From: SG8-4 sp964562575
GTDB lineage: Bacteria; Planctomycetota; Phycisphaerae; Sedimentisphaerales; Anaerobacaceae
Assembly: GCA_964562575.1 (NCBI GenBank)
Contig: CAZLTY010000156.1
Span: 1 to 11,481 of the forward strand
Length of the DNA: 11,481 bases
Reading direction: 5' to 3'
The translations under genes were made by a program, and so were the position numbers. Within the stretch, counting starts at the first letter, position 1; the number at the start of each line of letters is the position of its first letter. Shown here one piece after another: positions 1 through 5,691 of the stretch. Under the pieces are notes generated by a model. The model searched no databases. It saw only the letters and a program-made list of their open reading frames with translations, and had not been told where the DNA came from.

Positions 1-2
1 CA

Positions 3-437
3 AAGCAGAAGAGAAACAACTACAGTCAATTTCTTCTTAGGAATACAGTCGGTCGATTTTGGGAGATCAGCGATTACGGCATATCAACCAAGAGAGTCAT
101 AATAACCTTTCTTGGGTTGGCATTGTTTTTCGCGGCGATATATTCCAATTTAGCCTGTTGGTTTCGTCCTGGTGCTGTCAGCAATTTAGAAGTAGAAGCA
201 CATTTGCCTCTATGGCACTATGGCATGCTGGTTTTTCTTCGTCCCATTTACTTTTCGGTAGTAACGATGACGACTCTCGGCTTTGGCGATATGTATGCGA
301 ACGCTCAAAGTATCTGGGGACATATTTTGCTTACCATCCAAGTGATTCTGGGTTATGTTCTTATGGGTGCTCTGATAACACGCTTTGCGGTTTTGTTCAC
401 TGCCGGTGGGCCGGCAGGGAAGTTTGCAGATGAATAG
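3..437 (+). CDS. Two-transmembrane potassium-channel-type pore protein, C-terminal part (5' end outside window)
   Basis: The reading frame is open from the left edge to a TAG at 435-437, so this is the C-terminal 144 residues of a longer protein. An in-frame TTG at 117 is not convincing as a start, because the frame upstream of it is open and protein-like (YGISTKR precedes the first helix). There are two hydrophobic helices (around IITFLGLALFFAAIY and ILLTIQVILGYVLMGALI). Between them lies a pore loop with the selectivity filter TTLGFGD, which matches the T-x-G-(Y/F)-G-D signature of K+ channels of the Ion_trans_2 family. The protein should sit in the inner membrane and conduct K+ or another monovalent cation. 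The missing N-terminus could carry a regulatory domain, for example pentapeptide repeats, which are often fused to such pores; that cannot be seen here. It ends 11 bp before the DUF6398 gene, so the two are probably co-transcribed. Confidence 0.8.
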   Translation, partial: KQKRNNYSQFLLRNTVGRFWEISDYGISTKRVIITFLGLALFFAAIYSNLACWFRPGAVSNLEVEAHLPLWHYGMLVFLRPIYFSVVTMTTLGFGDMYANAQSIWGHILLTIQVILGYVLMGALITRFAVLFTAGGPAGKFADE

Positions 438-448
438 AAGGCAAGACG

Positions 449-1096
449 ATGGAAAATATTGAAGATATGGATCTGGTTGTTCCAGAGTTGCAGCCAGCCC
501 TCGAGAAGATTGTCGATCTGACAGATGAGTTCTGCTGCGAGCATCTGAACGAAGAGTATCGGCGGCTCTGCACAGAGATGGCGATTGAACTCGCTGAGCT
601 TGATGTCCCGGTCAACAAGGGCAGGCCGGCCAGTTGGGCCAGCGGGGTCGTCCACGCCCTTGGTTTTGTCAATTTCCTGCATGATCGGTCACAATCGCCG
701 CACATGACTTCCCCCCAGATAGCAAAAGAGTTCGGCGTCTCGCAGGGGACTATGCAGTCGAAATCAAAGATTATCCGCGACGAGCTTGAACTGATGCCGT
801 TTGATCCGGACTGGTGTCTGGAGGCCCTGCTCGAAGATAACCCGCTGGTCTGGATGCTCGATATCAATGGGTTGGTCATGGACATTCGCACGGCGCCGCG
901 CGAGGCCCAGGAGCAGGCGTATCTACAGGGGTTGATACCGTATATCCCGGCCGACCGGGAGCAGCCGAGGCCACAACCGAACTCGGGGCCAAAGATCATA
1001 GAGTTTCCCTCCGGACGGAATAAGGCGCCCATACAAGAAGCCACTCAGAATGCGAAGGATGAAGGGCCCAACCTTTTCGATGGATTAGAAGGATAA
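449..1096 (+). CDS. DUF6398 domain-containing protein
   Basis: This is a 215-residue cytoplasmic protein with no signal peptide or membrane helix. The ATG is preceded by AGAAGG (436-441) at 7-nt spacing. Residues ~28-115 match the DUF6398 pattern as I know it: a CCEHLNEEY helix, then GRPASWASG (58-66), then an alpha-helical stretch with VNFLHDRSQSPHMT. A helix-turn-helix-like segment follows (SPQIAKEFGVSQGTMQSKSK, ~88-107), resembling the second half of a cyclin/TFIIB-like or HTH fold. A second conserved block follows at ~119-168: DPDW, NPLVWMLDINGLVMD, PREAQEQA and GLIPYIP. The last ~45 residues are polar, proline-rich and probably disordered. The function of the family is unknown; nucleic-acid binding is inferred only from the HTH-like segment. 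It probably shares a transcript with the channel gene 11 bp upstream. The family assignment is from remembered motif order, not a search. Confidence 0.75.
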   Translation: MENIEDMDLVVPELQPALEKIVDLTDEFCCEHLNEEYRRLCTEMAIELAELDVPVNKGRPASWASGVVHALGFVNFLHDRSQSPHMTSPQIAKEFGVSQGTMQSKSKIIRDELELMPFDPDWCLEALLEDNPLVWMLDINGLVMDIRTAPREAQEQAYLQGLIPYIPADREQPRPQPNSGPKIIEFPSGRNKAPIQEATQNAKDEGPNLFDGLEG

Positions 1097-1200
1097 GCAG
1101 CGAGCAGTATGAAGCATGATATTGCCTCGCTCGATGTCGCTTTCAATGTCCGATTCACAGGTTCGTTAAGTTCTACATGTTACAGGCAATCGAATATTTC

Positions 1201-2100
1201 TCATTCTTTTTCGACGGCTTGCGATTTTCTATCGTAGACTTTCTTATATCTTTCCAGAAGAATTACTATCGAACCGCTGAGCAGGCACCAAAAGGCCAGA
1301 ATGAGAACATTCGATACCTGAAAAGACGTAGTCTCGATTATCTTTTTTATCGGTGTGCCCAGCGCCCCGATTACGAGGCCGAGCAGCACATAAAGCGTCC
1401 TGCATTTGTTCCTCTTGAAAAGGAACGATATGATCCTCGAAATAGTAAAAGCACCTAGTGACGCCCCCGCGGCGAATACCAGGAAAAAGCCGATATTATT
1501 TCGAACATCATTCAAAACGTGAACCATAAACTCGTACAAGCCCATAATCAACAATATAAAAGCCCCCGAGATGCCCGGCAGAAACATGGCGTTGATCGCA
1601 CAAAAGCCGCCCAGGAAAACGTATCCCAGGCTCGGAGTCACCGTTAAAGGTACGAGCATCGAAGTGACAACGCCCCCTGTAAATCCCAAAACACAAAACA
1701 GGATATTCTTCGTGCTGTGATCCTCGATATGTTCGAAGATTGTCTTCGAAGACGCCAAAATCAAACCGATGAAGAAGGATAAAGTATAAGCAAAGTATTC
1801 CTCCATGAGGAACTTGATGGCTCTCGAGCCCACCAAGAAAGCACTGCCAATGCCCAGCATGAGAATCGTCAGAAAAGCCAAATCTAATTGTCTAATGTCC
1901 TCTTTTAAGCTGTCGCTCTTTCTGTTAACCGGATATGTGAGGATATCGTAAACCAATTTCAGCGAGAAACCTTTTACCGCATTTATCAATCGGGAGTAAA
2001 TCCCGGTTATGAAAGCGATAGTCCCCCCCGAAATGCCGGGTATTATGTCACAGATGCCCATTAAGAAGCCTTTTAGGTATATCAAAATCTTTTCTTTCAT
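1201..2100 (-). CDS. popT: DUF368 family polyprenyl-phosphate (undecaprenyl-phosphate) translocase
   Basis: This is a 299-residue polytopic membrane protein with about eight to nine hydrophobic segments, the usual length for DUF368. Two internally repeated re-entrant motifs mark the family: DIIPGISGGTIAFITGIY (residues ~18-35) and FLPGISGAFILLIMGLYE (~173-190). The twin PGISG motifs fit the inverted-repeat fold of these transporters. DUF368 (PopT) proteins have been reported to recycle undecaprenyl phosphate from the outer to the inner leaflet for reuse in peptidoglycan, O-antigen and other glycan synthesis, in parallel with DedA-family UptA proteins. The ATG at 2098-2100 begins the conserved N-terminus (MKEKILIYLKGFLMG), and only a weak GGGA lies upstream. 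The gene stands alone and is convergent with the DUF6398 gene. It appears more AT-rich than the genes to its right; transfer is possible but unproven. Confidence 0.88.
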   Translation of the reverse strand: MKEKILIYLKGFLMGICDIIPGISGGTIAFITGIYSRLINAVKGFSLKLVYDILTYPVNRKSDSLKEDIRQLDLAFLTILMLGIGSAFLVGSRAIKFLMEEYFAYTLSFFIGLILASSKTIFEHIEDHSTKNILFCVLGFTGGVVTSMLVPLTVTPSLGYVFLGGFCAINAMFLPGISGAFILLIMGLYEFMVHVLNDVRNNIGFFLVFAAGASLGAFTISRIISFLFKRNKCRTLYVLLGLVIGALGTPIKKIIETTSFQVSNVLILAFWCLLSGSIVILLERYKKVYDRKSQAVEKE

Positions 2101-2479
2101 ACTCGCATCCCAATCCTATTGCACTTTCAAGTGTTTGGAACTTCCATAACCGCATGTTGTATTGTAAAATGGTCGATACTTCAAGCTAATAGGTGCAAGC
2201 CCCTCAATTTCGTGAGTCAATGCACTGGCAATTATGAGCCGGCTCACAAGAATCCGCCAGAGTTCTCAATCGCGGTATGGCAAGGGGTGCGAGTATTTCA
2301 AGTTGTCATCTCTTGGTCTTGAAGAACTGTTGATTGGTGCAGTCCTTGTGATAGAATGGATGCATTGAGTTCAGAGCCTGATGTGGCAGAGCAAGCTGAT
2401 GCTTTGCTGTTCTGATTTCAGGCTTTGACGCCCTCTCTTTGAACGAGTTGCCTCGCGGCACAGTATACCGGAGCAAACA
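2101..2479. other. Intergenic region between divergent popT and AMMECR1-domain genes
   Basis: This stretch of 379 bp has no credible gene. A short open frame at 2119-2322 on the plus strand has no ribosome binding site and no protein-like composition. It should hold the promoters of both flanking genes. One plausible plus-strand promoter is listed separately. No convincing -35/-10 pair was found for popT on the minus strand, and no hairpin, repeat or riboswitch was recognised. Confidence 0.5.
2330..2357 (+). promoter_or_regulatory. Candidate sigma-70-type promoter for the AMMECR1-domain gene
   Basis: TTGATT (2330-2335) and TAGAAT (2352-2357) are separated by 16 bp, and a TGN extended -10 (TGA, 2349-2351) abuts the -10 box. 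Transcription would start near 2364, giving a leader of about 115 nt. This is a by-eye match only. Planctomycete promoters are not well characterised, so confidence is modest. Confidence 0.35.
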
Positions 2480-3040
2480 ATGAAAGACCAGTACAAACAA
2501 ATACTCTTGAAGGTCGCCCGCGACACCGTCGAGGCGGTAGTCGGGCGAAAGCCTGCGCCGAAGAGCGAATCCGACGACCCTGAGTTGAACGCGCTTTGTG
2601 GGTGCTTCGTAACATTGAAGAACCGGGGCCGGTTGCGGGGCTGCATCGGTCAATTCATTTCAGACAGCCCCTTGGTTGAGCTTATAGCCGAGATGGCCAA
2701 GGCCTCGGCCACGGGCGATCCGCGTTTTCTTACAGACCCGATTACCTCTGGCGAACTGAAACATTTGGATGTCGAGATATCGGTTCTCTCACCGTTGAAG
2801 CGAACCAGTGATCCTTTGAGCCTGCGTCTCGGCACCGACGGCATCTATATCAAGAAGGGCCGCGCCTCAGGCTGCTTCCTGCCCCAGGTAGCCTCCGAGG
2901 CCGGCTGGTCCAAAGAGGAATTCCTTTCACATTGCTGTGCACACAAGGCAGGCCTGGCCCCCGATGCCTGGAAGGATCCCGGAACAGAAGTCTACCTATT
3001 TACAGCCGAGGTGTTTGGAGCAGAGTTCAAGGAGATATAG
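2480..3040 (+). CDS. AMMECR1 domain protein (AmmeMemoRadiSam system protein A-like)
   Basis: This is a 186-residue cytoplasmic protein covering essentially one complete AMMECR1 domain. The signature LRGCIG is at residues 52-57 within GRLRGCIGQF. It is preceded by GCFVTLKN and followed by other family blocks: MAKASATGDPRF, LDVEISVLSPL, GIYIKKGRASGCFLPQV and a C-terminal WKDPGTEVYLFTAEVF strand. Family members are widespread in archaea, bacteria and eukaryotes, and their biochemical role is unsettled. In many prokaryotes the gene sits beside a Memo-like gene and a radical SAM gene (the AmmeMemoRadiSam set); neither partner is in this window. The start is supported by GGAG (2470-2473) six bases before the ATG. 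It is monocistronic here and convergent with the anti-sigma-like gene. Confidence 0.9.
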   Translation: MKDQYKQILLKVARDTVEAVVGRKPAPKSESDDPELNALCGCFVTLKNRGRLRGCIGQFISDSPLVELIAEMAKASATGDPRFLTDPITSGELKHLDVEISVLSPLKRTSDPLSLRLGTDGIYIKKGRASGCFLPQVASEAGWSKEEFLSHCCAHKAGLAPDAWKDPGTEVYLFTAEVFGAEFKEI

Positions 3041-3075
3041 CTTATAGTGCCACAGGAGGAATAAAGAATCGGCCA

Positions 3076-3103
3076 GCAAGTGGGACCGTTTGGACCCACT
3101 TGC
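3076..3103. terminator. Convergent intergenic hairpin, possible bidirectional terminator
   Basis: GCAAGTGGG (3076-3084) pairs perfectly with CCCACTTGC (3095-3103). Past an A-A mismatch the stem continues by CC/GG around a GTTT loop. It lies between the stop of the AMMECR1 gene and the stop of the minus-strand anti-sigma-like gene, where a terminator is expected. The U-tract is weak on both strands (CGTTTGTG on plus), so termination efficiency is uncertain. Confidence 0.45.
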
Positions 3104-3123
3104 CGTTTGTGTCGAACTCGTCC

Positions 3124-3837
3124 TTATTCATCCTCATCTTGTACGGATTCGCCGGTTCCCATTGCGGTTCCCATTGTTATGACCCTTCCATTGGACAGTG
3201 TGAAGCTGTCTTCGTAACGGCGTATTGTAACGCCATTCCGTTCGACCTCCTTGATGAAGGTCCGTTCGAACTCTCCGGCTTTCCTTAATTCCTCAATCTC
3301 GTCTAATTGTTTCTTCAAAAAATCTTCTAGCTCTGCCTCCGATAAGCCAAGCATTTCAGGGTCTCTCGTGCCAAATCCTCTACCGTTGGAAAGGATGGCG
3401 AACCAGAAACCAGGCTCAACCTCCTCGGCTTTTCCTTGCTTGTAAAGCTCATAGAACTCCCGTTGATCTTTGCGTGCATCTTCTTCAGTGAAGTCGGGGT
3501 CATTAGAACCAATGGCTCCTCCCACTTTAACTGCATGCATTGCGCCATCGTCCTGAGGATACTCAAACGTAGCCTCGAATAATATAAAATGCTTTACTGC
3601 CTTGGTGGCACCATAGCTTAAAGGCAGCAGAGCTGCGATTGCAATTACCGCTGCAGCAGCTACTCGCCAGAGTGAGATGGAGCCGCCGGCCGGGGCCAAC
3701 CATTTGCGTAGGACGGAATGCCGTGCTTTCATCTCGCCGAGAGTGATATCTTTGTGCAGCTTGCCCAAAAGGCCGTCCGGCGCCGATGGCTTCGGGGCGG
3801 CTTTGAGGCATTGCTCGATTCGCTTTTCCGTATTCAT
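3124..3837 (-). CDS. Single-pass membrane protein, probable anti-sigma factor of the adjacent ECF sigma
   Basis: This is a 237-residue protein with a short cytoplasmic N-terminus (~1-56, containing KAAPKPSAPDGLL and WLAPAGGSIS) and one hydrophobic helix at ~57-75 (RVAAAAVIAIAALLPLSYG). The acidic C-terminal domain would face the periplasm. The cytoplasmic-tail, TM, periplasmic-domain layout and the ATGA overlap with the ECF sigma stop codon (3834-3837) support an anti-sigma role by translational coupling. The zinc-binding HxxxCxxC motif of ZAS-type anti-sigmas is absent, so it would be a different class or a lineage-specific type. Residues ~121-165 (TEEDARKDQREFYELYKQGK) are strongly helical and charged. 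The last residues include a repeated MGT unit encoded by a 12-bp tandem duplication. The anti-sigma function is inferred from context; no enzymatic motif was seen. Confidence 0.72.
   Translation of the reverse strand: MNTEKRIEQCLKAAPKPSAPDGLLGKLHKDITLGEMKARHSVLRKWLAPAGGSISLWRVAAAAVIAIAALLPLSYGATKAVKHFILFEATFEYPQDDGAMHAVKVGGAIGSNDPDFTEEDARKDQREFYELYKQGKAEEVEPGFWFAILSNGRGFGTRDPEMLGLSEAELEDFLKKQLDEIEELRKAGEFERTFIKEVERNGVTIRRYEDSFTLSNGRVITMGTAMGTGESVQDEDE
3153..3176 (-). repeat. 12-bp tandem duplication inside the anti-sigma-like gene
   Basis: CGGTTCCCATTG occurs twice in perfect tandem at 3153-3164 and 3165-3176. Read on the coding strand it encodes a duplicated Met-Gly-Thr unit near the protein C-terminus. 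It is in frame (12 bp), so it alters length without breaking the gene. Confidence 0.8.
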
Positions 3838-4442
3838 GTTAATTCTCCTTTTCTGATGAGAAATGTTTCTTCTTGTTCACATGTTCTCTTCTCAATAGCT
3901 ATTTTTGCCCTGAGGACTTTGAAGACTTCGCGAAGTCTGTACTTTACGGTGCTTGTGGCAACATTCAGGACTTTCGCCGTTTCGCGGATGCTCAATCCCT
4001 GGTAATAGTGCAGGTGAACAACTTGTCTTTTGTCCTCATCGAGCTGGTCCACCGCCTCGTACAACCGCCGGGCGAACTGGCGTTCGGCGACATTGGCCGG
4101 GGGACCGGGATTTTCATCTTCAATCTCGTGCCACCATTGGTCGGCACGAGATTGAATACCGCGGCTGCTTCCACGCTGCCAATCGATATACGTGTTGTAC
4201 GCAATCCTGTAGAGCCAGGTCGAAAACTTGCTCCGGCCCGCGAAACTGTCCAGTGACGACCAGACCTTGAGGAACGTTTGCTGCGTCAAATCTTCGGCGT
4301 CCTGGTTGCTGCTGCAAAGACGCCTTATGTATGAGTAAATGTCTGTATAATAGATTGTTAATAGTTCGGAAGCCGCATTCTTGTCAGCTCGTTTTATTCG
4401 ACGGCACAGACCCTTTATTTGATTGTTCGAGTATGCTCTCAT
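3834..4442 (-). CDS. RNA polymerase sigma factor, ECF subfamily (sigma-70 family)
   Basis: This 202-residue protein has the standard two-domain ECF architecture. Region 2 spans ~22-92, with the core-binding block DAEDLTQQTFLKVWSSL (48-64) and the -10 recognition segment FSTWLYRIAYNTYIDWQR (73-90). Region 4 spans ~129-181, with LDEDKRQVVHLHYYQGLS and the HTH SIRETAKVLNVATSTVKYRL. It should direct RNA polymerase to a small regulon, probably including its own operon. It is the middle gene of a minus-strand operon: 32 bp after the secreted coiled-coil gene, and overlapping the anti-sigma-like gene by 4 bp (ATGA). The linker (~95-120) is acidic and proline-containing. No strong Shine-Dalgarno precedes the ATG at 4440-4442 (only an AGAG stretch), so translation may depend partly on upstream coupling. 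Confidence 0.93.
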   Translation of the reverse strand: MRAYSNNQIKGLCRRIKRADKNAASELLTIYYTDIYSYIRRLCSSNQDAEDLTQQTFLKVWSSLDSFAGRSKFSTWLYRIAYNTYIDWQRGSSRGIQSRADQWWHEIEDENPGPPANVAERQFARRLYEAVDQLDEDKRQVVHLHYYQGLSIRETAKVLNVATSTVKYRLREVFKVLRAKIAIEKRTCEQEETFLIRKGELT

Positions 4443-4474
4443 AAGTCGATTCTACTCTTTTCTTTTTACACGGA

Positions 4475-5260
4475 TTAGTCAAGTAATTGCATCATCACTA
4501 AAGCTGCTTCCTGGCGGGGTGTCACTAACTGACGCAACTCCTTCTGTGCTATAGCCAGTTCTTTTTTAGTTTCTTGTCTGAACTTTTGTAAGGCCTCCAT
4601 CTTCTGTCTTATTTGCTCTAATTCTGAGTTCTTATCTTCTAAAAGCCTAAAAAGCTCTTCACAGATTTTTTCGCCTTCGTTAAGATTCTCAAAACCTCTG
4701 TTCTGCGAAGGTCTTGACCATCGCCAACTACTATAAATTTGACTCGGGCTGCTACTACCACCTGCGCTGCCCTGCTTCTGGACGGTTTCTCCTTCATCTA
4801 GCACCACGTTACTACTACTACCGAATCCGGACATGGACCCGCGGCCAAATCCCTTTTTAACACCAACTGAACTGCCAGCCATACTGCTCATACTGCTCAT
4901 ACCCCCAAACCTCATCAGTCTTATAGAAACATCCGCCCGGCTCTTAAGCTTACGCACTTCATTAAGTTTTGGCTTAATAGCCTTCCATTGCTCTTCAGTT
5001 GCTCTGAGTACCTGTTCCATTGATTCTTTTTCGCTCTTACCAAAGCCCCTTTGCTTCTTTAATTGCCCCTCAATTTTTTGTCTGAGCCTGCGTTGCTCCA
5101 ATTCCTGTTGCTTTTGTTTTCGAGCAATATTCTTTGTCTGGCTCCTGGTAAGCCTGTCCCTCGTTCTGTCGGTTCTTCGTGTTTGTGATAACGTTTGTCC
5201 CACAAACGTTGCGATCAGGAAACATACGAGAAACCCAAAATTTATTCTCCTCGTTGCCAT
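4475..5260 (-). CDS. Secreted coiled-coil protein with Ser/Gly/Met-rich linker, first gene of the ECF sigma operon
   Basis: I do not recognise a named family. The start was set at the ATG at 5258-5260, because GGGAG (5267-5271) sits six bases upstream and the protein then begins with a standard signal peptide (MATRRINFGFLVCFLIATF, cleavage near residues 22-26). A longer frame to 5299 has no good ribosome binding site. The mature protein (~235 aa) has a basic, Gln/Arg/Lys-rich coiled coil (~40-118, including RATEEQWKAIKPKL at ~86-99). A low-complexity Ser/Gly/Met linker follows (~119-190), then a second long amphipathic helix (~194-261) ending in LVTPRQEAALVMMQLLD. The LTPxQ-like end and helical build faintly recall Spy/CpxP-type periplasmic proteins. 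Together with the downstream ECF sigma and anti-sigma genes, this suggests a periplasmic sensor or effector of envelope stress. That role is inference; exact coiled-coil limits are by eye. Confidence 0.75.
   Translation of the reverse strand: MATRRINFGFLVCFLIATFVGQTLSQTRRTDRTRDRLTRSQTKNIARKQKQQELEQRRLRQKIEGQLKKQRGFGKSEKESMEQVLRATEEQWKAIKPKLNEVRKLKSRADVSIRLMRFGGMSSMSSMAGSSVGVKKGFGRGSMSGFGSSSNVVLDEGETVQKQGSAGGSSSPSQIYSSWRWSRPSQNRGFENLNEGEKICEELFRLLEDKNSELEQIRQKMEALQKFRQETKKELAIAQKELRQLVTPRQEAALVMMQLLD
4881..4902 (-). repeat. 9-bp tandem repeat coding the Met-Ser-Ser linker
   Basis: ATACTGCTC is present in about 2.4 tandem copies (4881-4889, 4890-4898, partial to 4902). On the coding strand it gives a repeated Met-Ser-Ser unit within the low-complexity linker of the secreted protein. 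Neighbouring ACT/TAC triplet runs near 4810-4821 add a Ser run. Such in-frame repeats are prone to length variation. Confidence 0.7.
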
Positions 5261-5335
5261 AATAAGCTCCCATGTCTTTGTCATGATATCAGTTTTCATA
5301 GCATTTCATCGATCTCATTTGATTCGGCTACAAGT

Positions 5336-5373
5336 TTAGACGAAAAATGTCGTCTAAGTGGACAAAATATAAT
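5336..5373. promoter_or_regulatory. Dyad operator candidate adjoining a plus-strand TATAAT box
   Basis: TTAGACGA (5336-5343) and TCGTCTAA (5350-5357) are perfect inverted 8-mers separated by 6 bp. Ten base pairs after the right arm is a consensus TATAAT (5368-5373) on the plus strand with no recognisable -35 box, so the dyad occupies roughly the -35 position. On the minus strand the inner arm reads CGTCTAA, which resembles -10 elements of some ECF promoters (CGTC/TCTAA type). The same site could therefore contribute to the promoter of the ECF operon. The dyad is seen directly; both promoter readings are inference. Confidence 0.4.
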
Positions 5374-5379
5374 GAACTG

Positions 5380-5495
5380 CCGCCCGTTTGCTGCCGATGT
5401 TAGGAATGACAAGAGCTTAACGGTTCTTATGGACGCAATTATGCAATTCGAGCTTTATCCCGGCAAGGCGGAGGTTGCCGGGATAAGCATTTTTA
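5380..5495 (+). ncRNA. Possible small RNA between a TATAAT box and an orphan terminator
   Basis: A TATAAT box at 5368-5373 would start transcription near 5380, and a strong intrinsic terminator ends at about 5495. That gives a transcript of about 115 nt with no credible ORF (only a 7-codon ATG frame without a ribosome binding site). A second small hairpin, AAGAGC/GTTCTT (one G-U pair, loop TTAACG), lies upstream of the terminator stem. No known RNA family was recognised. The alternative is an attenuated leader of the downstream lipoprotein gene. Confidence 0.25.
5452..5495 (+). terminator. Strong rho-independent terminator with no upstream gene
   Basis: TTATCCCGGCAA (5455-5466) pairs perfectly with TTGCCGGGATAA (5475-5486) around an 8-nt loop. 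The stem extends by GC/GC with one bulged T. It is followed on the plus strand by ATTTTTATA (5489-5497). The minus-strand side has no T-run, so it works in the plus direction. The only gene to its left is transcribed away from it, which makes it an orphan terminator. Confidence 0.7.
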
Positions 5496-5503
5496 TAGGA
5501 ATA

Positions 5504-5650
5504 GGTTATCGGAGAATCAGGAAATCAGGTAATGGGTATCAGATCATCAGGATATCAGGTGAGTTCCGGCATCCGACATACTTGCTGGCTTTTTCCTGAT
5601 GCCCTGGGATCCTGATATCCTGCACCCTGATATCCCGGTGTCCTGGTACC
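5504..5650. repeat. Palindromic octamer-repeat element, copy A
   Basis: The left half (5504-5560) is a run of degenerate 8-bp units of the form NNATCAGG, with a GGGTATCAG block in the middle. The right half (5595-5650) carries the reverse complement units (CCTGATAT type), separated from the left by ~34 bp, so the whole can fold back on itself. Its left half aligns without gaps to the reverse complement of the right half of copy B (6801-6856), about 44 of 56 positions by eye, both beginning GGTTATC. It separates the orphan terminator from the lipoprotein gene. Confidence 0.8.
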
Positions 5651-5691
5651 CTTACGTTCGATTCAATCGGACTGCTTCTTGGAGGCAGGTT

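Larger units (their letters stand above)
5261..5691. other. Divergent non-coding region between the ECF operon and the metallopeptidase lipoprotein gene
   Basis: This 431-bp spacer lacks a credible gene. From left to right it holds the ribosome binding site of the coiled-coil gene (5267-5271), a perfect dyad (5336-5357), a TATAAT box on the plus strand (5368-5373), an orphan intrinsic terminator (5452-5495) and a palindromic octamer-repeat element (5504-5650). It ends with the GGAGG ribosome binding site (5681-5685) of the lipoprotein gene. Each is listed separately. Confidence 0.7.

Noticed and set aside
397..1044. Long antisense open frame opposite the DUF6398 gene, and similar long minus-strand frames at 6903-7685, 7978-8565, 8923-9663 and 9844-10389
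   Set aside because: All lie opposite well-supported genes in GC-rich sequence, with compositions (Arg/Ser/Pro/Cys rich) unlike real proteins and no family motifs.
1099..1131. AGCGAG/CTCGCT hairpin after the DUF6398 gene as a terminator
   Set aside because: Only six base pairs with a ~21-nt loop and no following T-run on either strand; too weak to call.
2119..2322. Small plus-strand ORF between popT and the AMMECR1 gene
   Set aside because: No ribosome binding site, protein-like pattern or recognisable motif.
5261..5299. ATG at 5297-5299 as start of the secreted coiled-coil gene
   Set aside because: No ribosome binding site; the ATG at 5258-5260 has GGGAG at six bases and a better signal peptide.
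5504..5650. CRISPR-like array of short repeats
   Set aside because: Units are 8 bp, degenerate and contiguous with no unique spacers of constant size, and the two halves are inverted; no cas genes are present.
5599..5691. ATG at 5599 as the start of the lipoprotein gene
   Set aside because: The added N-terminal residues are translated from repeat A, there is no Shine-Dalgarno, and a GTG at 5692 follows GGAGG and begins a normal lipoprotein signal.
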